Assembly: GCA_900547125.1 (NCBI GenBank)
Contig: URFU01000001.1
Location: forward strand, 1-64,000
Direction of reading: 5' to 3'
Length of the DNA: 64,000 bases
DNA from: an uncultured Collinsella sp.
GTDB taxonomy: Bacteria > Actinomycetota > Coriobacteriia > Coriobacteriales > Coriobacteriaceae
Below the pieces are notes generated by a model. It was given only the letters and a program-made list of their open reading frames with translations, did no database searches and was not told where the DNA came from. Positions 52,434 through 60,823 of this stretch are shown one piece after another; the stretch's first letter is position 1, and every line of letters begins with the position of its first letter. Both the position numbers and the translations under genes were made by a program.

Positions 52434-52876
52434 TAGATGCCGTCCTCGTCGCCGAAGATATCCTCTTCCTCGGAGTCGGCAACGGATGCGACCGTCTGGG
52501 CGGTGACGCCCGTCTGGCCAACGGTCACGGCCTGCTCGCCAAGCTCGGCGAGCGTGGCATTGCCGCGGAGGAACAGAAGCTCAATAACCATGGGAAGGTT
52601 GGTGCCAGTCAGAACCTCGACGTTATCGACATCCTGGGCAATCATCATCGACTGGTTGAACGGGGTGCCGCCAAGCAGGTCGGTAAAGACGAGCACGCCA
52701 TCGCACTCCTCGCGCATAGCGGTAATAGCGGCGCGGAGATCCTCACCGTAGGATGCAGCCTGGTCGCCCTCAAAAGGAACGACGGTAAAAGCAGGCTGGT
52801 CGCCAGCAACCATAGCGATAGCGCTTGCAAGGCCGGGTGCGAACTGTCCATGACCGGTAAGAATAAAGCCAACCAT
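52433..52876 (-). CDS. PTS mannose-family IIA
   Basis: 147 residues, GGAAGGG before the ATG. Phospho-accepting His9 in ILTGHGQFAPG; VLVFTDLLGGTPFNQS is the family core. The C terminus is an acidic tail (ADSEEEDIFGDEDGI) not needed for the fold. First gene of the operon IIA-yajC-IIB-IIC-IID. It receives phosphate from HPr. Confidence 0.93.
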   Translation of the reverse strand: MVGFILTGHGQFAPGLASAIAMVAGDQPAFTVVPFEGDQAASYGEDLRAAITAMREECDGVLVFTDLLGGTPFNQSMMIAQDVDNVEVLTGTNLPMVIELLFLRGNATLAELGEQAVTVGQTGVTAQTVASVADSEEEDIFGDEDGI

Positions 52877-52992
52877 TCAAATTTCCCTTCCGAAGGTGTG
52901 TACAATCTGAGTCCGATGATTTTCGGAAGCCAGCGGGCGCTCGCCCTTAAAGCTTCTTGGAAAGCGTTCTTTGAAGACCAGTGGTTTCTAAA

Positions 52993-53006
52993 CTGGTAGT
53001 AACCAC
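52993..53006. promoter_or_regulatory. GntR operator before the mannose-family PTS operon
   Basis: CTGGTAGTAACCAC. Related half-sites lie nearby at 52974-52986 and 53274-53290 (ACCAGTTAGAACCAG). Confidence 0.6.
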
Positions 53007-53079
53007 GTGACGTGTTGTTGTCACTATATCACCCCAGAAGAGGTCGCTTTCGTTGATTCATACGGTAAAACGTTTTTGC

Positions 53080-53111
53080 ACCGCTCACGGTGATAAATCG
53101 ACCGTTTACCG
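53080..53111 (+). promoter_or_regulatory. 21-bp-spaced direct repeat (LytTR-like site)
   Basis: ACCGCTCACGG at 53080 and ACCGTTTACCG at 53101, upstream of the mannose-family PTS operon. Confidence 0.5.
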
Positions 53112-53299
53112 CTCGTTAATACTTCTACCTGCGGTTTTGAAACCGTTTCGAAATGCTTTGGAAAAAGATCAGAACTTTTATTGTGTCTAAACAACGCAGG
53201 GCGGCTATAAATAGCGTAAAGAAAAATTGCAGGTCATTGTGAAGATATGTGAATTGGTCTTTTTGTCTTAATACCAGTTAGAACCAGTTTTGAGATTAT

Positions 53300-53329
53300 C
53301 GGTGAACGGTAGTTTTCGACCGTTCACCG
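53300..53329. promoter_or_regulatory. perfect inverted pair of the ACCGTTCACCG motif
   Basis: CGGTGAACGGT (53300-53310), 8-bp spacer, ACCGTTCACCG (53319-53329). The same half-site as in the direct repeats but arranged as a palindrome. Confidence 0.55.
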
Positions 53330-53540
53330 GTTACTTGTAATCGTTTGCAGCTGTTTTCCCAGATGAATTAGGGAAGCGCGATGGAGCGCTTGCGCGATCA
53401 CGGGAAGTTTTTGGCATTTGTCCTCATCCCCCGAACGCCAAACTCCGGCATCCAAAATGAGCTAATAGCTCACGCTAATCGTTTTCAATCATTACTTACA
53501 CAGTATACGTAATTATTTATCGTTTATCGTTAATTTTGAT

Positions 53541-53556
53541 ATGATACAAGTATCAT
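53541..53556. promoter_or_regulatory. palindromic operator before the DUF2975-HTH pair
   Basis: ATGATAC-AA-GTATCAT, 24 bp before the start. A natural target for the HTH protein encoded at 54228. Confidence 0.5.
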
Positions 53557-53579
53557 CCAAAACGCCGATTGGAGGGGTT

Positions 53580-54218
53580 ATGGTCCACCGAAACGCATCT
53601 ATATCGAATGAAACCATCAGCCGCGAACAGACGATAGCCAAACTGAGGAAGCTCGCTCGCATCTGCAAATGGGCCACAATCTGCATTACCACAGCGCTCG
53701 CTCTGGGACTCCTCGCAGTCATTGCGATTGACCTTCTACTTATATTGCCCGGCCTCTCCCAAGGGTCGTGCCTCCAATCCGTAGAACTTCAAGCCGGCGA
53801 AGGGCCGTGCCTGGCTATTGTCGGTACCGATGCGCAGGCCCCACTTATGCTCGTCGCACACGATGGTCACACTGCCATAGGAAGCCTCTTGATGACATGT
53901 CTCGCGCTTACCATCGCGATAAGCGTGCGCAGGCTTTTCTTCAACATTGAAAAGGAAGGCAGACCCTTTGACCTTGAATGCAACCAGACGCTTCGTCGAG
54001 TAGGACATTTATTCCTTATCGGCGGCGTTGCCGTGAGGCTTCTTGGTGCCGTAATCACGGGAATAATACTCTCAGGATTTGGCGGCAGCTTTACGGATGC
54101 GTTCGTCGGCCAGTTATTCGAGCCCTCCATGCTCTTTGCAGGCCTGATTATTTGCCTGATTGCCAGCATCTTCCGCTACGGGTATATCCTGCAAAAACAA
54201 GATGACGAGTTGCTCTAG
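53580..54218 (+). CDS. DUF2975-like membrane protein
   Basis: 212 residues from the ATG at 53580 with GGAGGGG; the frame opens at 53541, but that ATG lies inside the operator. Four predicted helices: about 33-57, 97-114, 145-165 and 178-198. RRLFFNIEKEGRPFDLECNQ before the third helix is typical of DUF2975 proteins, which are regularly encoded with a small HTH protein as here. Function unknown; the pair may sense a membrane condition. Confidence 0.82.
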   Translation: MVHRNASISNETISREQTIAKLRKLARICKWATICITTALALGLLAVIAIDLLLILPGLSQGSCLQSVELQAGEGPCLAIVGTDAQAPLMLVAHDGHTAIGSLLMTCLALTIAISVRRLFFNIEKEGRPFDLECNQTLRRVGHLFLIGGVAVRLLGAVITGIILSGFGGSFTDAFVGQLFEPSMLFAGLIICLIASIFRYGYILQKQDDELL

Positions 54219-54227
54219 GGGGAATCC

Positions 54228-54467
54228 ATGATTATTCTGCGGCTTGACCGCATGCTCGCCGAACGCAAGATCTCATCCAAAGAGCTTGCAGAACGCGTGG
54301 GCATCTCCCAGGTCAATATGTCACGCATTAAGACGGGCAAGGTTTCTGCCATACGTTTTTCAACTCTTGACGCGATATGCCGGGCACTCGACTGCCAACC
54401 GGGCGATGTGCTGGAATATATGCCTGACGATGAAGCCGATAATCTTTTTGGACTTAAAGATTCATAG
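54228..54467 (+). CDS. small Cro/C1-type HTH regulator (YozG-like)
   Basis: 79 residues, GGGGGAA before the ATG, 9 bp after the membrane protein gene. MIILRLDRMLAERKISSKEL, VGISQVNMSRIKTGK and LDAICRALDCQPGDVLEY are the Xre/YozG pattern. Probably autoregulates the pair through the palindrome at 53541. Confidence 0.88.
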   Translation: MIILRLDRMLAERKISSKELAERVGISQVNMSRIKTGKVSAIRFSTLDAICRALDCQPGDVLEYMPDDEADNLFGLKDS

Positions 54468-54497
54468 GCATAATTTAGCCACCAGCGCCTAAACGCA

Positions 54498-54536
54498 AAT
54501 AGCCCGCTAGAACAACATCCGTTCTAGCGGGCTATT
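54498..54536. terminator. bidirectional terminator
   Basis: AATAGCCCGCTAGAAC (54498-54513) pairs with GTTCTAGCGGGCTATT (54521-54536). It separates convergent genes. Confidence 0.75.
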
Positions 54537-54575
54537 CAGATATTTCAGCTACGCGCTCGGCGGCTCGGGCAGCCC

Positions 54576-55661
54576 TTACGCAAACAGACCGTAAATGCTG
54601 ATGTTGGCCTTGGCGTAGAGGCCGTTGGCGTACTCGGTCCACTTGGAGCTGGCGCTCGAAGCCTGCGAGGAATACTGCTGATAAGCAGTGTAGTAGGCGG
54701 TCATGGCCTGCTTATAGGTAGCGCTATCGGCCGTAAAGGCATCGTCGGCAAAGGCCTTGGCGTAGGTGCTGTCGGCGTCCTTCCAGGTGCCCTTCTCGCT
54801 ATCCCACTCGTCACCGGCAAGGTTGATGATGTAATCGGCGTAGTCCTTGCTCGCGGTCTCCTCGTTGCCGTCAGCAGGCTCGGTCGGGGCGGTCGGCATG
54901 CTTGCGGAGCTGTCTCCGACCTTCTTCTTGTAGAGCTTCTGCAGCGTCGCGGACTGACGGACGATCTGCTTGGCCTGGTCCTTGGACACGCCGTACTGCG
55001 TGGCCATGGTCTTGTAGTCGGAGGTGCCGATGGAATCCTCGGCGTACTTCTTCATCTCCTTGGAAGAGACGGTGATGCCCTCGTCCTCGGCAGCATCGAG
55101 CAGAATCTTGTTGCGCACGTAGGACAGGATGACGTCGGCAGAAGGAGCGGTGTAGTTGCCATCGCTATCCTTGACGGTATCAAGGCTGTACTGGCTCTCG
55201 ATGGCCTCGCGCGCGGTGATGTCGCTCTTCTTGCCGTTGTAGCTGTAGCTTGCCACGGTCGAATCGAGCTGGTCCTCGGTGAGGGTCGCCGAGCCGACGC
55301 CCTTGCCGCCAAAGCCGCCATTGCCGATAAAGAAGCCGACCACGGCAGCGATCACGACTGCAACCACAAAGGCGGCAATCATCGTCTTCTTGTGCTTGGA
55401 TGCGCGGTCGTCCACGTCGGAGTCGTCGTCCTCGTCTTGCTCCTCGGGCATCAGATTCTCGTCAGCGGCATCCGCGGCAATCTGAGCCTCCAGGCGGGCG
55501 TCCTCCTCCTCGGCGGTCGTGCCGGCAGCAATGTGCTCGGCAGACGTGCCGGCGACCAGGTCGATCTTCTCGTCCTCGTCACCGTCGGGGCCTTCGCCGC
55601 GCTCGATGATCTGGATGCCGTCGATCTCGTCCTTCTCGTCCTTCTTTTGAATCAGACCCAT
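54576..55661 (-). CDS. membrane-anchored SurA-like (peptidyl-prolyl isomerase-related) protein
   Basis: 361 residues, AAGGAG before the ATG. A long acidic cytoplasmic N terminus (1-88), one helix at about 92-113 (TMIAAFVVAVVIAAVVGFF), then an external domain. The external part has SurA-N-like pattern: REAIESQYSLDTVKDS, VRNKILLDAAEDEGITVSSK, YGVSKDQAKQIVRQSATLQ. No PPIase domain is evident. Likely an extracytoplasmic folding or secretion factor. Confidence 0.72.
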   Translation of the reverse strand: MGLIQKKDEKDEIDGIQIIERGEGPDGDEDEKIDLVAGTSAEHIAAGTTAEEEDARLEAQIAADAADENLMPEEQDEDDDSDVDDRASKHKKTMIAAFVVAVVIAAVVGFFIGNGGFGGKGVGSATLTEDQLDSTVASYSYNGKKSDITAREAIESQYSLDTVKDSDGNYTAPSADVILSYVRNKILLDAAEDEGITVSSKEMKKYAEDSIGTSDYKTMATQYGVSKDQAKQIVRQSATLQKLYKKKVGDSSASMPTAPTEPADGNEETASKDYADYIINLAGDEWDSEKGTWKDADSTYAKAFADDAFTADSATYKQAMTAYYTAYQQYSSQASSASSKWTEYANGLYAKANISIYGLFA

Positions 55662-55699
55662 ATCAGTTACTCCTTGTTAGGAAACATAGTCCGCAATAG

Positions 55700-55728
55700 A
55701 ATACGCCCGACAGAGCGCCGGGCGTATT
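55700..55728 (-). terminator. terminator of the isocitrate dehydrogenase operon
   Basis: AATACGCCCG pairs with CGGGCGTATT. Confidence 0.65.
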
Positions 55729-55787
55729 GATTCTTAGGTTATACGCAAACACTTAAGTACTATTTAGGCATTTGCAGCGTGCATTCC

Positions 55788-56873
55788 TTAGGCCAGGTGC
55801 GCGATAACGGCATCGGCAAAGGCCTGAGTGCCCACAGCGCCCTCGACGGAGCCGGTCTGGGCACGACGCACGTCACCGGTAACCTGCTCGCCCTCGTCGA
55901 GCGTGGCAGATACCGCAGCGCGGATACGATTGGCCGCATCGTTCTCGCCCAGGTGATCGAGCATCATCGCAGCAGAGAGGATCTCGGCCGTGGGGTTGGC
56001 GATATCCTGGCCGGCGATATCGGGCGCGGAGCCGTGCGTTGCCTCGAAGATTGCGCAGTCGGCACCGATGTTGGAGCCGGGGGCCATCCCTAAGCCGCCC
56101 ACCAGGCCGGCGCACAAGTCACTCACGATGTCGCCGTACAGGTTGGGCAGCACCAGGACATCGAAGTCGTTGGGGTTCTGGACCAGGCCCATGCAGGTGG
56201 CGTCGACGATCTTGTCGTTGAACTCGATATCAGGATAGTTGGCGGCCACCTCGCGCGCCACGCGCAGGAACAGGCCGTCGGTCGCCTTCATGATGTTGGC
56301 CTTGTGCACGGCCGTCACCTTTTTGCGGCCGCAGCGGCGGGCATACTCAAAGGCATACTCCACAATGCGGCGGCTCTTGGCGATAGAGATCGGCTTGATC
56401 GAGATCGCGGAATCGACGGCGAAGGTCTTTTGGCCCGAGCGCTCGACAAGCTGCGAGAGCTCCTCGACCTCGACAGCACCCTCATCGAACTCGATGCCGG
56501 CGTAGAGGTCTTCAGTGTTCTCGCGCACGATGACCAGGTCGACGTCACGGAAGCGCGAGCCGTCGCCCGGCTGCGACAGGCAGGGGCGCACGCAGGCGTA
56601 CAGGTCGAAGTGCTTGCGCAGGGCCACGTTGACGCTGCGGAAACCCGTGCCGACCGGCGTGGTGATGGGACCCTTGATGGCGACCTTGGTCTCGGCGACC
56701 GCATCGAGCACGTGCTGGGGCAGCGGCGTGCCAAACTCGTCCATGACGCCGGCACCGGCCTCCTGGACATTCCAATTGATCTGGACACCGGTGGCCTCGA
56801 CCACGCGGCGCATGGCCTGCGTAATCTCGGGACCAATACCGTCACCGGGAATCAGGACTACATCGTGCGCCAT
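55788..56873 (-). CDS. NAD-dependent isocitrate/isopropylmalate dehydrogenase family protein
   Basis: 361 residues, GAGGAG before the [19 protein letters not shown], substrate loop [35 protein letters not shown] and [19 protein letters not shown] identify the beta-decarboxylating dehydrogenases. The SVN loop and [12 protein letters not shown] favour NAD-isocitrate dehydrogenase over LeuB. It makes 2-oxoglutarate from isocitrate. Last gene of a four-gene operon, 6 bp after the HEAT-like gene. Confidence 0.9.
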   Translation of the reverse strand: MAHDVVLIPGDGIGPEITQAMRRVVEATGVQINWNVQEAGAGVMDEFGTPLPQHVLDAVAETKVAIKGPITTPVGTGFRSVNVALRKHFDLYACVRPCLSQPGDGSRFRDVDLVIVRENTEDLYAGIEFDEGAVEVEELSQLVERSGQKTFAVDSAISIKPISIAKSRRIVEYAFEYARRCGRKKVTAVHKANIMKATDGLFLRVAREVAANYPDIEFNDKIVDATCMGLVQNPNDFDVLVLPNLYGDIVSDLCAGLVGGLGMAPGSNIGADCAIFEATHGSAPDIAGQDIANPTAEILSAAMMLDHLGENDAANRIRAAVSATLDEGEQVTGDVRRAQTGSVEGAVGTQAFADAVIAHLA

Positions 56874-56879
56874 AATCTG

Positions 56880-57578
56880 TTACTCCTCGTTTTCGGCGTC
56901 GTCAGATTTTTTAACGCTAGCACGCTTCTTCTTTTTGGAGAGATCCAGGCCAAAACGTTTAACAAGCATTTCGCAAATCTCGCTCGAACGGGCCTTGAGA
57001 TAGCTGCCCTTGCCGTTCTCGGCGTCGAACTTAAGGCGCAGCGCGAGCTTCTCGGCGACCTCGGCGTCAATCTCGCCCTGGCCAAACTCGTACAGGCAAC
57101 CGAGCATGTCACGATACTCGAGGTCGCCGTGGTAGCACTGGATGGCCTCGTCCAGGATGGGCCAAGCCTCGCGCGAACGCTCGACGCCCGTGGCGCCCCA
57201 CACGCACAGCAGGCGGAAGGCGGCATAGCGCAGCGTGGAGGAAATCTCGTCGAACAGCGCGGTCTCGGCGCCCTCAAAGGCATCGCCCAGCTGCTCGGGG
57301 CAGGTGGTGGCGAGCGCCGTCAGGGCATCGAGGGCCTCCCAGCGGGTCTGCGCCTCGGGGCGGTCGAGCGCCTCGATCAGCGCGGGCACGCAGGGCACGA
57401 CGCGCTGCGGATCGCGCTCGGCGAGCAGGTGCAGCACGCGGGCGGCAAACTGGCGGATGCGGCGCGTGGGGCAGCCGAGCTCCTGGACCAGACGGTCGAC
57501 GGCGTTCTCGTTCTCCTCTGCCAGCTGAAGCTGTGCCAGCTCCTCGTCGGTGAGCTGTTCGTCTTTGTTTTCTGCCAT
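56880..57578 (-). CDS. HEAT-repeat-like protein
   Basis: 232 residues, AAGAGG before the ATG. Repeating helical pairs such as RRIRQFAARVLHLLAERDPQ, VPALIEALDRPEAQTRWEAL and TLRYAAFRLLCVW fit HEAT/armadillo repeats from about 30 to 150. Both ends are charged; the C terminus is Lys-rich (LSKKKKRASVKK). Probably a protein-binding scaffold. Partner unknown. Confidence 0.75.
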   Translation of the reverse strand: MAENKDEQLTDEELAQLQLAEENENAVDRLVQELGCPTRRIRQFAARVLHLLAERDPQRVVPCVPALIEALDRPEAQTRWEALDALTALATTCPEQLGDAFEGAETALFDEISSTLRYAAFRLLCVWGATGVERSREAWPILDEAIQCYHGDLEYRDMLGCLYEFGQGEIDAEVAEKLALRLKFDAENGKGSYLKARSSEICEMLVKRFGLDLSKKKKRASVKKSDDAENEE

Positions 57579-57593
57579 AATTACCTCTTCTTA

Positions 57594-58022
57594 CTATTTC
57601 TTAGCGTGCTTGCCAGCACCCTTGCTGTCATCGGTGACCGAGATGAGCTGTCGGTCGGCAGCGCCATTACGACGCGCACGGCGGCGTTCCTCGGCATCGC
57701 CCGCGTCGGCGGCTGCGCGGTGTGCCTTGTTGACGTTAAAGACCTCGTCGTGCTTGCGCCACGGACCGACGGACTCGCCAAAGCTCATCTTAAGGCCGGC
57801 GATAAAGCCGCCGAGCCAGCCGATCGGCGCAAACTGCACCAGCGGGAACAGCGAGAACACCCAGGTCAGCAGGACGACTGCCGCAGCTCCCGCAAAGTTG
57901 GCAATCCAGTAGTCGCGCTTGGTGATGACGCGCTTTTCGCACGCCCACTGGCCGCACAAAAAGCCGATGTAGATCGCGAAGAGAAAGAGCGCCAGCGCAA
58001 GCACCACGAACGTCCAGCTCAT
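57594..58022 (-). CDS. small membrane protein of unknown function
   Basis: 142 residues from the ATG at 58022 (GGGGAG upstream), 5 bp after the reductase gene. Helices at about 3-22, 38-57 and possibly 63-78; the C-terminal 60 residues are charged (AEERRRARRNGAADR). No family recognised. Translated with its operon neighbours. Confidence 0.75.
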   Translation of the reverse strand: MSWTFVVLALALFLFAIYIGFLCGQWACEKRVITKRDYWIANFAGAAAVVLLTWVFSLFPLVQFAPIGWLGGFIAGLKMSFGESVGPWRKHDEVFNVNKAHRAAADAGDAEERRRARRNGAADRQLISVTDDSKGAGKHAKK

Positions 58023-58027
58023 GGGCG

Positions 58028-59107
58028 CTACTCCCCGTGATGGTGGCCGCAGCAGCACTCGTGGCCGTCGTCATGACCGTGACCGCCGCAGCACTCGTGG
58101 TCCTCGCCATGGTGGTGTCCACAACCGCACTCGTGGTCGTCGCCATGCTCGCCGCAACCGCAGCCTTCCTCGTGAGCACCGTGCTCCTCGGGACGATACT
58201 GCGACCAGTCCAGACCGGCGGCGATGGCATCGGCCTCCTCCTTATAGAGGACCGTGACGGCCTGGGTGCCCAGCTTGGCGCCACCGATGGCATCGAGCAT
58301 GTCGTAAAGCGTAAAGGCCACGTCGGCGCCGGGCAGCGCAAGCTCGCGGTCGTCGGCATAGGCGAGCGCCAAGCGCAGGTCCTTAATGAAGTGCTCGACC
58401 ATAAAGCCGGGCTTGTAGTCGCCGTCGAGCGCCTTGGGCGCCAGGCTCTCCATGGCACCGGACTTGCCGGTACCGCCCAGAATCATCTGACGGGTCTTCT
58501 CAAGATCAAGGCCGCTCAGCTCGGCAAATGCCATGGCGTCTGCCATGCCGACCATGCAGGCGCCCAGCGACACCTGGTTGGCGAGCTTGGCAGCCTGGCC
58601 CTTGCCGGCGCCGTCGAAGCAGCAGATGGTTGCCGCAAAGGTGGAAAGGATGTCGCGGACCGGCGCGATGTCGTTCTCGGTGGCGCCCACGATAGCCGTG
58701 AGCGTGCCGGCGATGGCACCCGACTCGCCGCCGGTGACGGGACAGTCAAACGCCATGCGGCCGGAAACCTGGGCGGCCTCGGCAATGTCGCGCGCCAGCT
58801 CAGGCGAGCTCGTGGTGAGGTCGATCAAGACCGCGCCGGGCTTAGTGCACGCGAGCAGGCCGTCGCCTGCCAGGTAGAGCTCCTCGACCTCGGAGGGATA
58901 ACCCACCATGGTAAAGACGACGTCGGCGTTCGCCGCGGCATCTGCCGGCGTATCGGCCCAGACGGCACCGCGCTCGATAAGCGCGGCAGCCTTGGACTTG
59001 GTGCGGTTGTTGACCGTGACGGGATAGCCAGCGTCCAGAATGTGGCCGGCAATGGGGGCACCCATAATTCCGGTGCCGATAAATGCGACAGAGAGCTTGT
59101 TTGCCAT
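58028..59107 (-). CDS. beta-hydroxyacid dehydrogenase (GarR-like) with a Cys/His-rich metal-binding tail
   Basis: 359 residues from the ATG at 59107 (GGAAAGG upstream). Residues 1-300 are a complete 2-hydroxy-3-oxopropionate reductase-type enzyme: Rossmann motif FIGTGIMGAPIAGHIL, substrate loop DCPVTGGESGAIAG, and catalytic Lys174 in GKGQAAKLANQ. The family normally ends near residue 295-300. Here residues 308-359 add 14 His and 9 Cys in a repetitive tail (HECGCGHHHGEDHECCGGHG). That composition is known from metal-storage tails of SlyD, HypB or UreE-type proteins and predicts binding of Ni, Zn or Cu. Why a reductase carries it is unclear. Confidence 0.88.
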   Translation of the reverse strand: MANKLSVAFIGTGIMGAPIAGHILDAGYPVTVNNRTKSKAAALIERGAVWADTPADAAANADVVFTMVGYPSEVEELYLAGDGLLACTKPGAVLIDLTTSSPELARDIAEAAQVSGRMAFDCPVTGGESGAIAGTLTAIVGATENDIAPVRDILSTFAATICCFDGAGKGQAAKLANQVSLGACMVGMADAMAFAELSGLDLEKTRQMILGGTGKSGAMESLAPKALDGDYKPGFMVEHFIKDLRLALAYADDRELALPGADVAFTLYDMLDAIGGAKLGTQAVTVLYKEEADAIAAGLDWSQYRPEEHGAHEEGCGCGEHGDDHECGCGHHHGEDHECCGGHGHDDGHECCCGHHHGE

Positions 59108-59205
59108 GAAACCTTTCCTTTTGGGTTGGGTGTTATTACCAGGTTGAATACTCGGTGCCAGCGTTTGGGCTGTGAGTCGAGGGCGATTACGGACGCATCG
59201 CTTGC

Positions 59206-60159
59206 CTACTGCCCGCGCACGCGGCGAGCGATGCGGTCGGAAAGCGAGGCTTTCTCGGCGCGGTTCTTGCCCCAAAACGCGCAGGCCACCATGCCGGGGC
59301 CCACGTGCGAGCCGATGGTGGGGCCCACGGAGCCGCGAATGATCGTGACGTCGGCGCAGCCCTCCTCCTTGCGGATGGCGGCTTCGAGCCAGTCGCCGTC
59401 CTTTTCGGCATCGGCCGTCATGATGGCGATGGGCATGGTGCGGTCGGGCACGTAGTTCTCGCGGAACGACTTGAGGATGGACTTGAGCGCCTTCTTGCGG
59501 CCGCGGTTGACGCCGATCAGCGACAGCGAGCCGGCCAGGTCGTAGGAGAGCTCGGGCTTGACATCGAGCTTTGCCGTGAGCTGCGCCGCCGCGGGCGGAA
59601 TGCGGCCGCCAGCAGCCAGTGCGTCGAAGCTCTCGAGCGTAAAGTAGCCGTGGACGTAGGTCTTTGCCTCGTTTGCCCAATCGACCAGCTGCTTGGCGGT
59701 CAGTCCCGCCGAACGCTGGCGCACGGCCTCGAGCGCCAAGAGCGCGCCAGTCGCGCAGGGCAGAGCGTTGTCGACCACGTACAGCTCAAAGTTGGGATAC
59801 TCGGCGCGCACGGCATCTGCCGCCTGGCACGCGGAGTTGTAGCTCGACGACAGCGCCGAGGTAAAGCACAGGTAGACCGTGGGCGTGCCCTCTTTGGCGC
59901 ACTCGGTAAAGAACTCGATATAGCGACCGAGCGACACAGCCGAGGTGGACACGCGGGCGCCGGCGCGCATGCGGTCGTAGAACTCCTTAGGGCTCATGCT
60001 CGACCAGATATCGTCCGTGCGCTCCTCGCCATCGATAATGAAGGGGAAACCCAGGATATCGACATCGAGGTTCGCGGCGACCTCGGGGCTAAAGTCGCAG
60101 CAGGTATCGACGACGTTGCTGCATCTGTTCGAATGACCGGTAGATGCGGCCTTGTCCAT
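59206..60159 (-). CDS. DegV-family fatty-acid-binding protein
   Basis: 317 residues from the ATG at 60159, eight bases after AAGGAG (a TTG one codon earlier is possible). DegV fold: NVVDTCCDFSPEVAANLDVD, STSAVSLGRYIEFF, VYLCFTSALSSSYNSACQAA, GYFTLESFDALAAGGRI and the end VGPTIGSHVGPGMVACAF. Members bind a fatty acid and some work as FakB with the FakA kinase to feed exogenous fatty acids into lipids. No fakA is nearby. Confidence 0.9.
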   Translation of the reverse strand: MDKAASTGHSNRCSNVVDTCCDFSPEVAANLDVDILGFPFIIDGEERTDDIWSSMSPKEFYDRMRAGARVSTSAVSLGRYIEFFTECAKEGTPTVYLCFTSALSSSYNSACQAADAVRAEYPNFELYVVDNALPCATGALLALEAVRQRSAGLTAKQLVDWANEAKTYVHGYFTLESFDALAAGGRIPPAAAQLTAKLDVKPELSYDLAGSLSLIGVNRGRKKALKSILKSFRENYVPDRTMPIAIMTADAEKDGDWLEAAIRKEEGCADVTIIRGSVGPTIGSHVGPGMVACAFWGKNRAEKASLSDRIARRVRGQ

Positions 60160-60177
60160 CAAAGCGACTCCTTACGT

Positions 60178-60209
60178 AAAAAGGCGGCCACCCGCATGGG
60201 ATGGCCGCC
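60178..60209 (-). terminator. terminator of hpf
   Basis: GGCGGCCA (60183-60190) pairs with TGGCCGCC (60202-60209), and TTTTTACG follows on the minus strand. Confidence 0.75.
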
Positions 60210-60238
60210 AACCGTTAACTCATGCAAGTTAACGTATT

Positions 60239-60823
60239 TTACTCGTCAAGTGTTTCGATGCGGGGCTTGATGATGCCATATCCACCATTCTTACGGTGAT
60301 ACACCACATTGATGAGGCCAGTCGTCGCGTTCTCGAACACGTAGAAGTCGTGGCCGAGCAGATCGGTCTGCACCAGCGCCTGCTCCTCAGTCATCGGGGT
60401 GACGTCGATAACCTTCTCGCGGACAAGCAGGTCGTCCTCTTCCTCGGGCAGCAGCAGGTCGGCCAGATCCTCGACGCGCTCGACCGGTGCGACATCCGCC
60501 GCGCTGGCACCGCCCTGGCGGTTGTCCACGACCTTGGTCTTGAACTTACGCAGCTGGCGGGTGACCTTATCGGCGGAGAGGTCGATGGCAGCGTACATAT
60601 CTGCACCGTGCTCGGCAACGCGAATCACCGAACCGCGGGCACGACCCGTAACCTCGACGATTGCCGGGTTGGGGTTCGAGGGGTTCTTCTCATAGCGAAG
60701 TACAACGTCGACCGTCATGGGCTCGATATCGAAAACCTTGAGCGCCTCGCCGATCTTCTCATCCACATGCGCACGCAGAGCATCGGTTACCGTCGTCTTG
60801 CGTCCAGAAACCTTGATATCCAT
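60239..60823 (-). CDS. hpf: ribosome hibernation promoting factor, long form
   Basis: 194 residues from the ATG at 60823 (GGAG seven bases upstream). N-terminal S30AE domain MDIKVSGRKTTVTDALRAHV to about residue 105; linker; C-terminal dimerisation domain EEQALVQTDLLGHDFYVFEN and VVYHRKNGGYGIIKP. It dimerises 70S ribosomes into inactive 100S particles in stationary phase. Monocistronic. Confidence 0.95.
   Translation of the reverse strand: MDIKVSGRKTTVTDALRAHVDEKIGEALKVFDIEPMTVDVVLRYEKNPSNPNPAIVEVTGRARGSVIRVAEHGADMYAAIDLSADKVTRQLRKFKTKVVDNRQGGASAADVAPVERVEDLADLLLPEEEDDLLVREKVIDVTPMTEEQALVQTDLLGHDFYVFENATTGLINVVYHRKNGGYGIIKPRIETLDE

Noticed and set aside
59108..59680. N-terminal extension of the reductase to make a 550-residue protein.
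   Set aside because: It is antisense-frame shadow of the DegV gene on the same strand in another frame; the ATG at 59107 has a ribosome site and begins the Rossmann motif.
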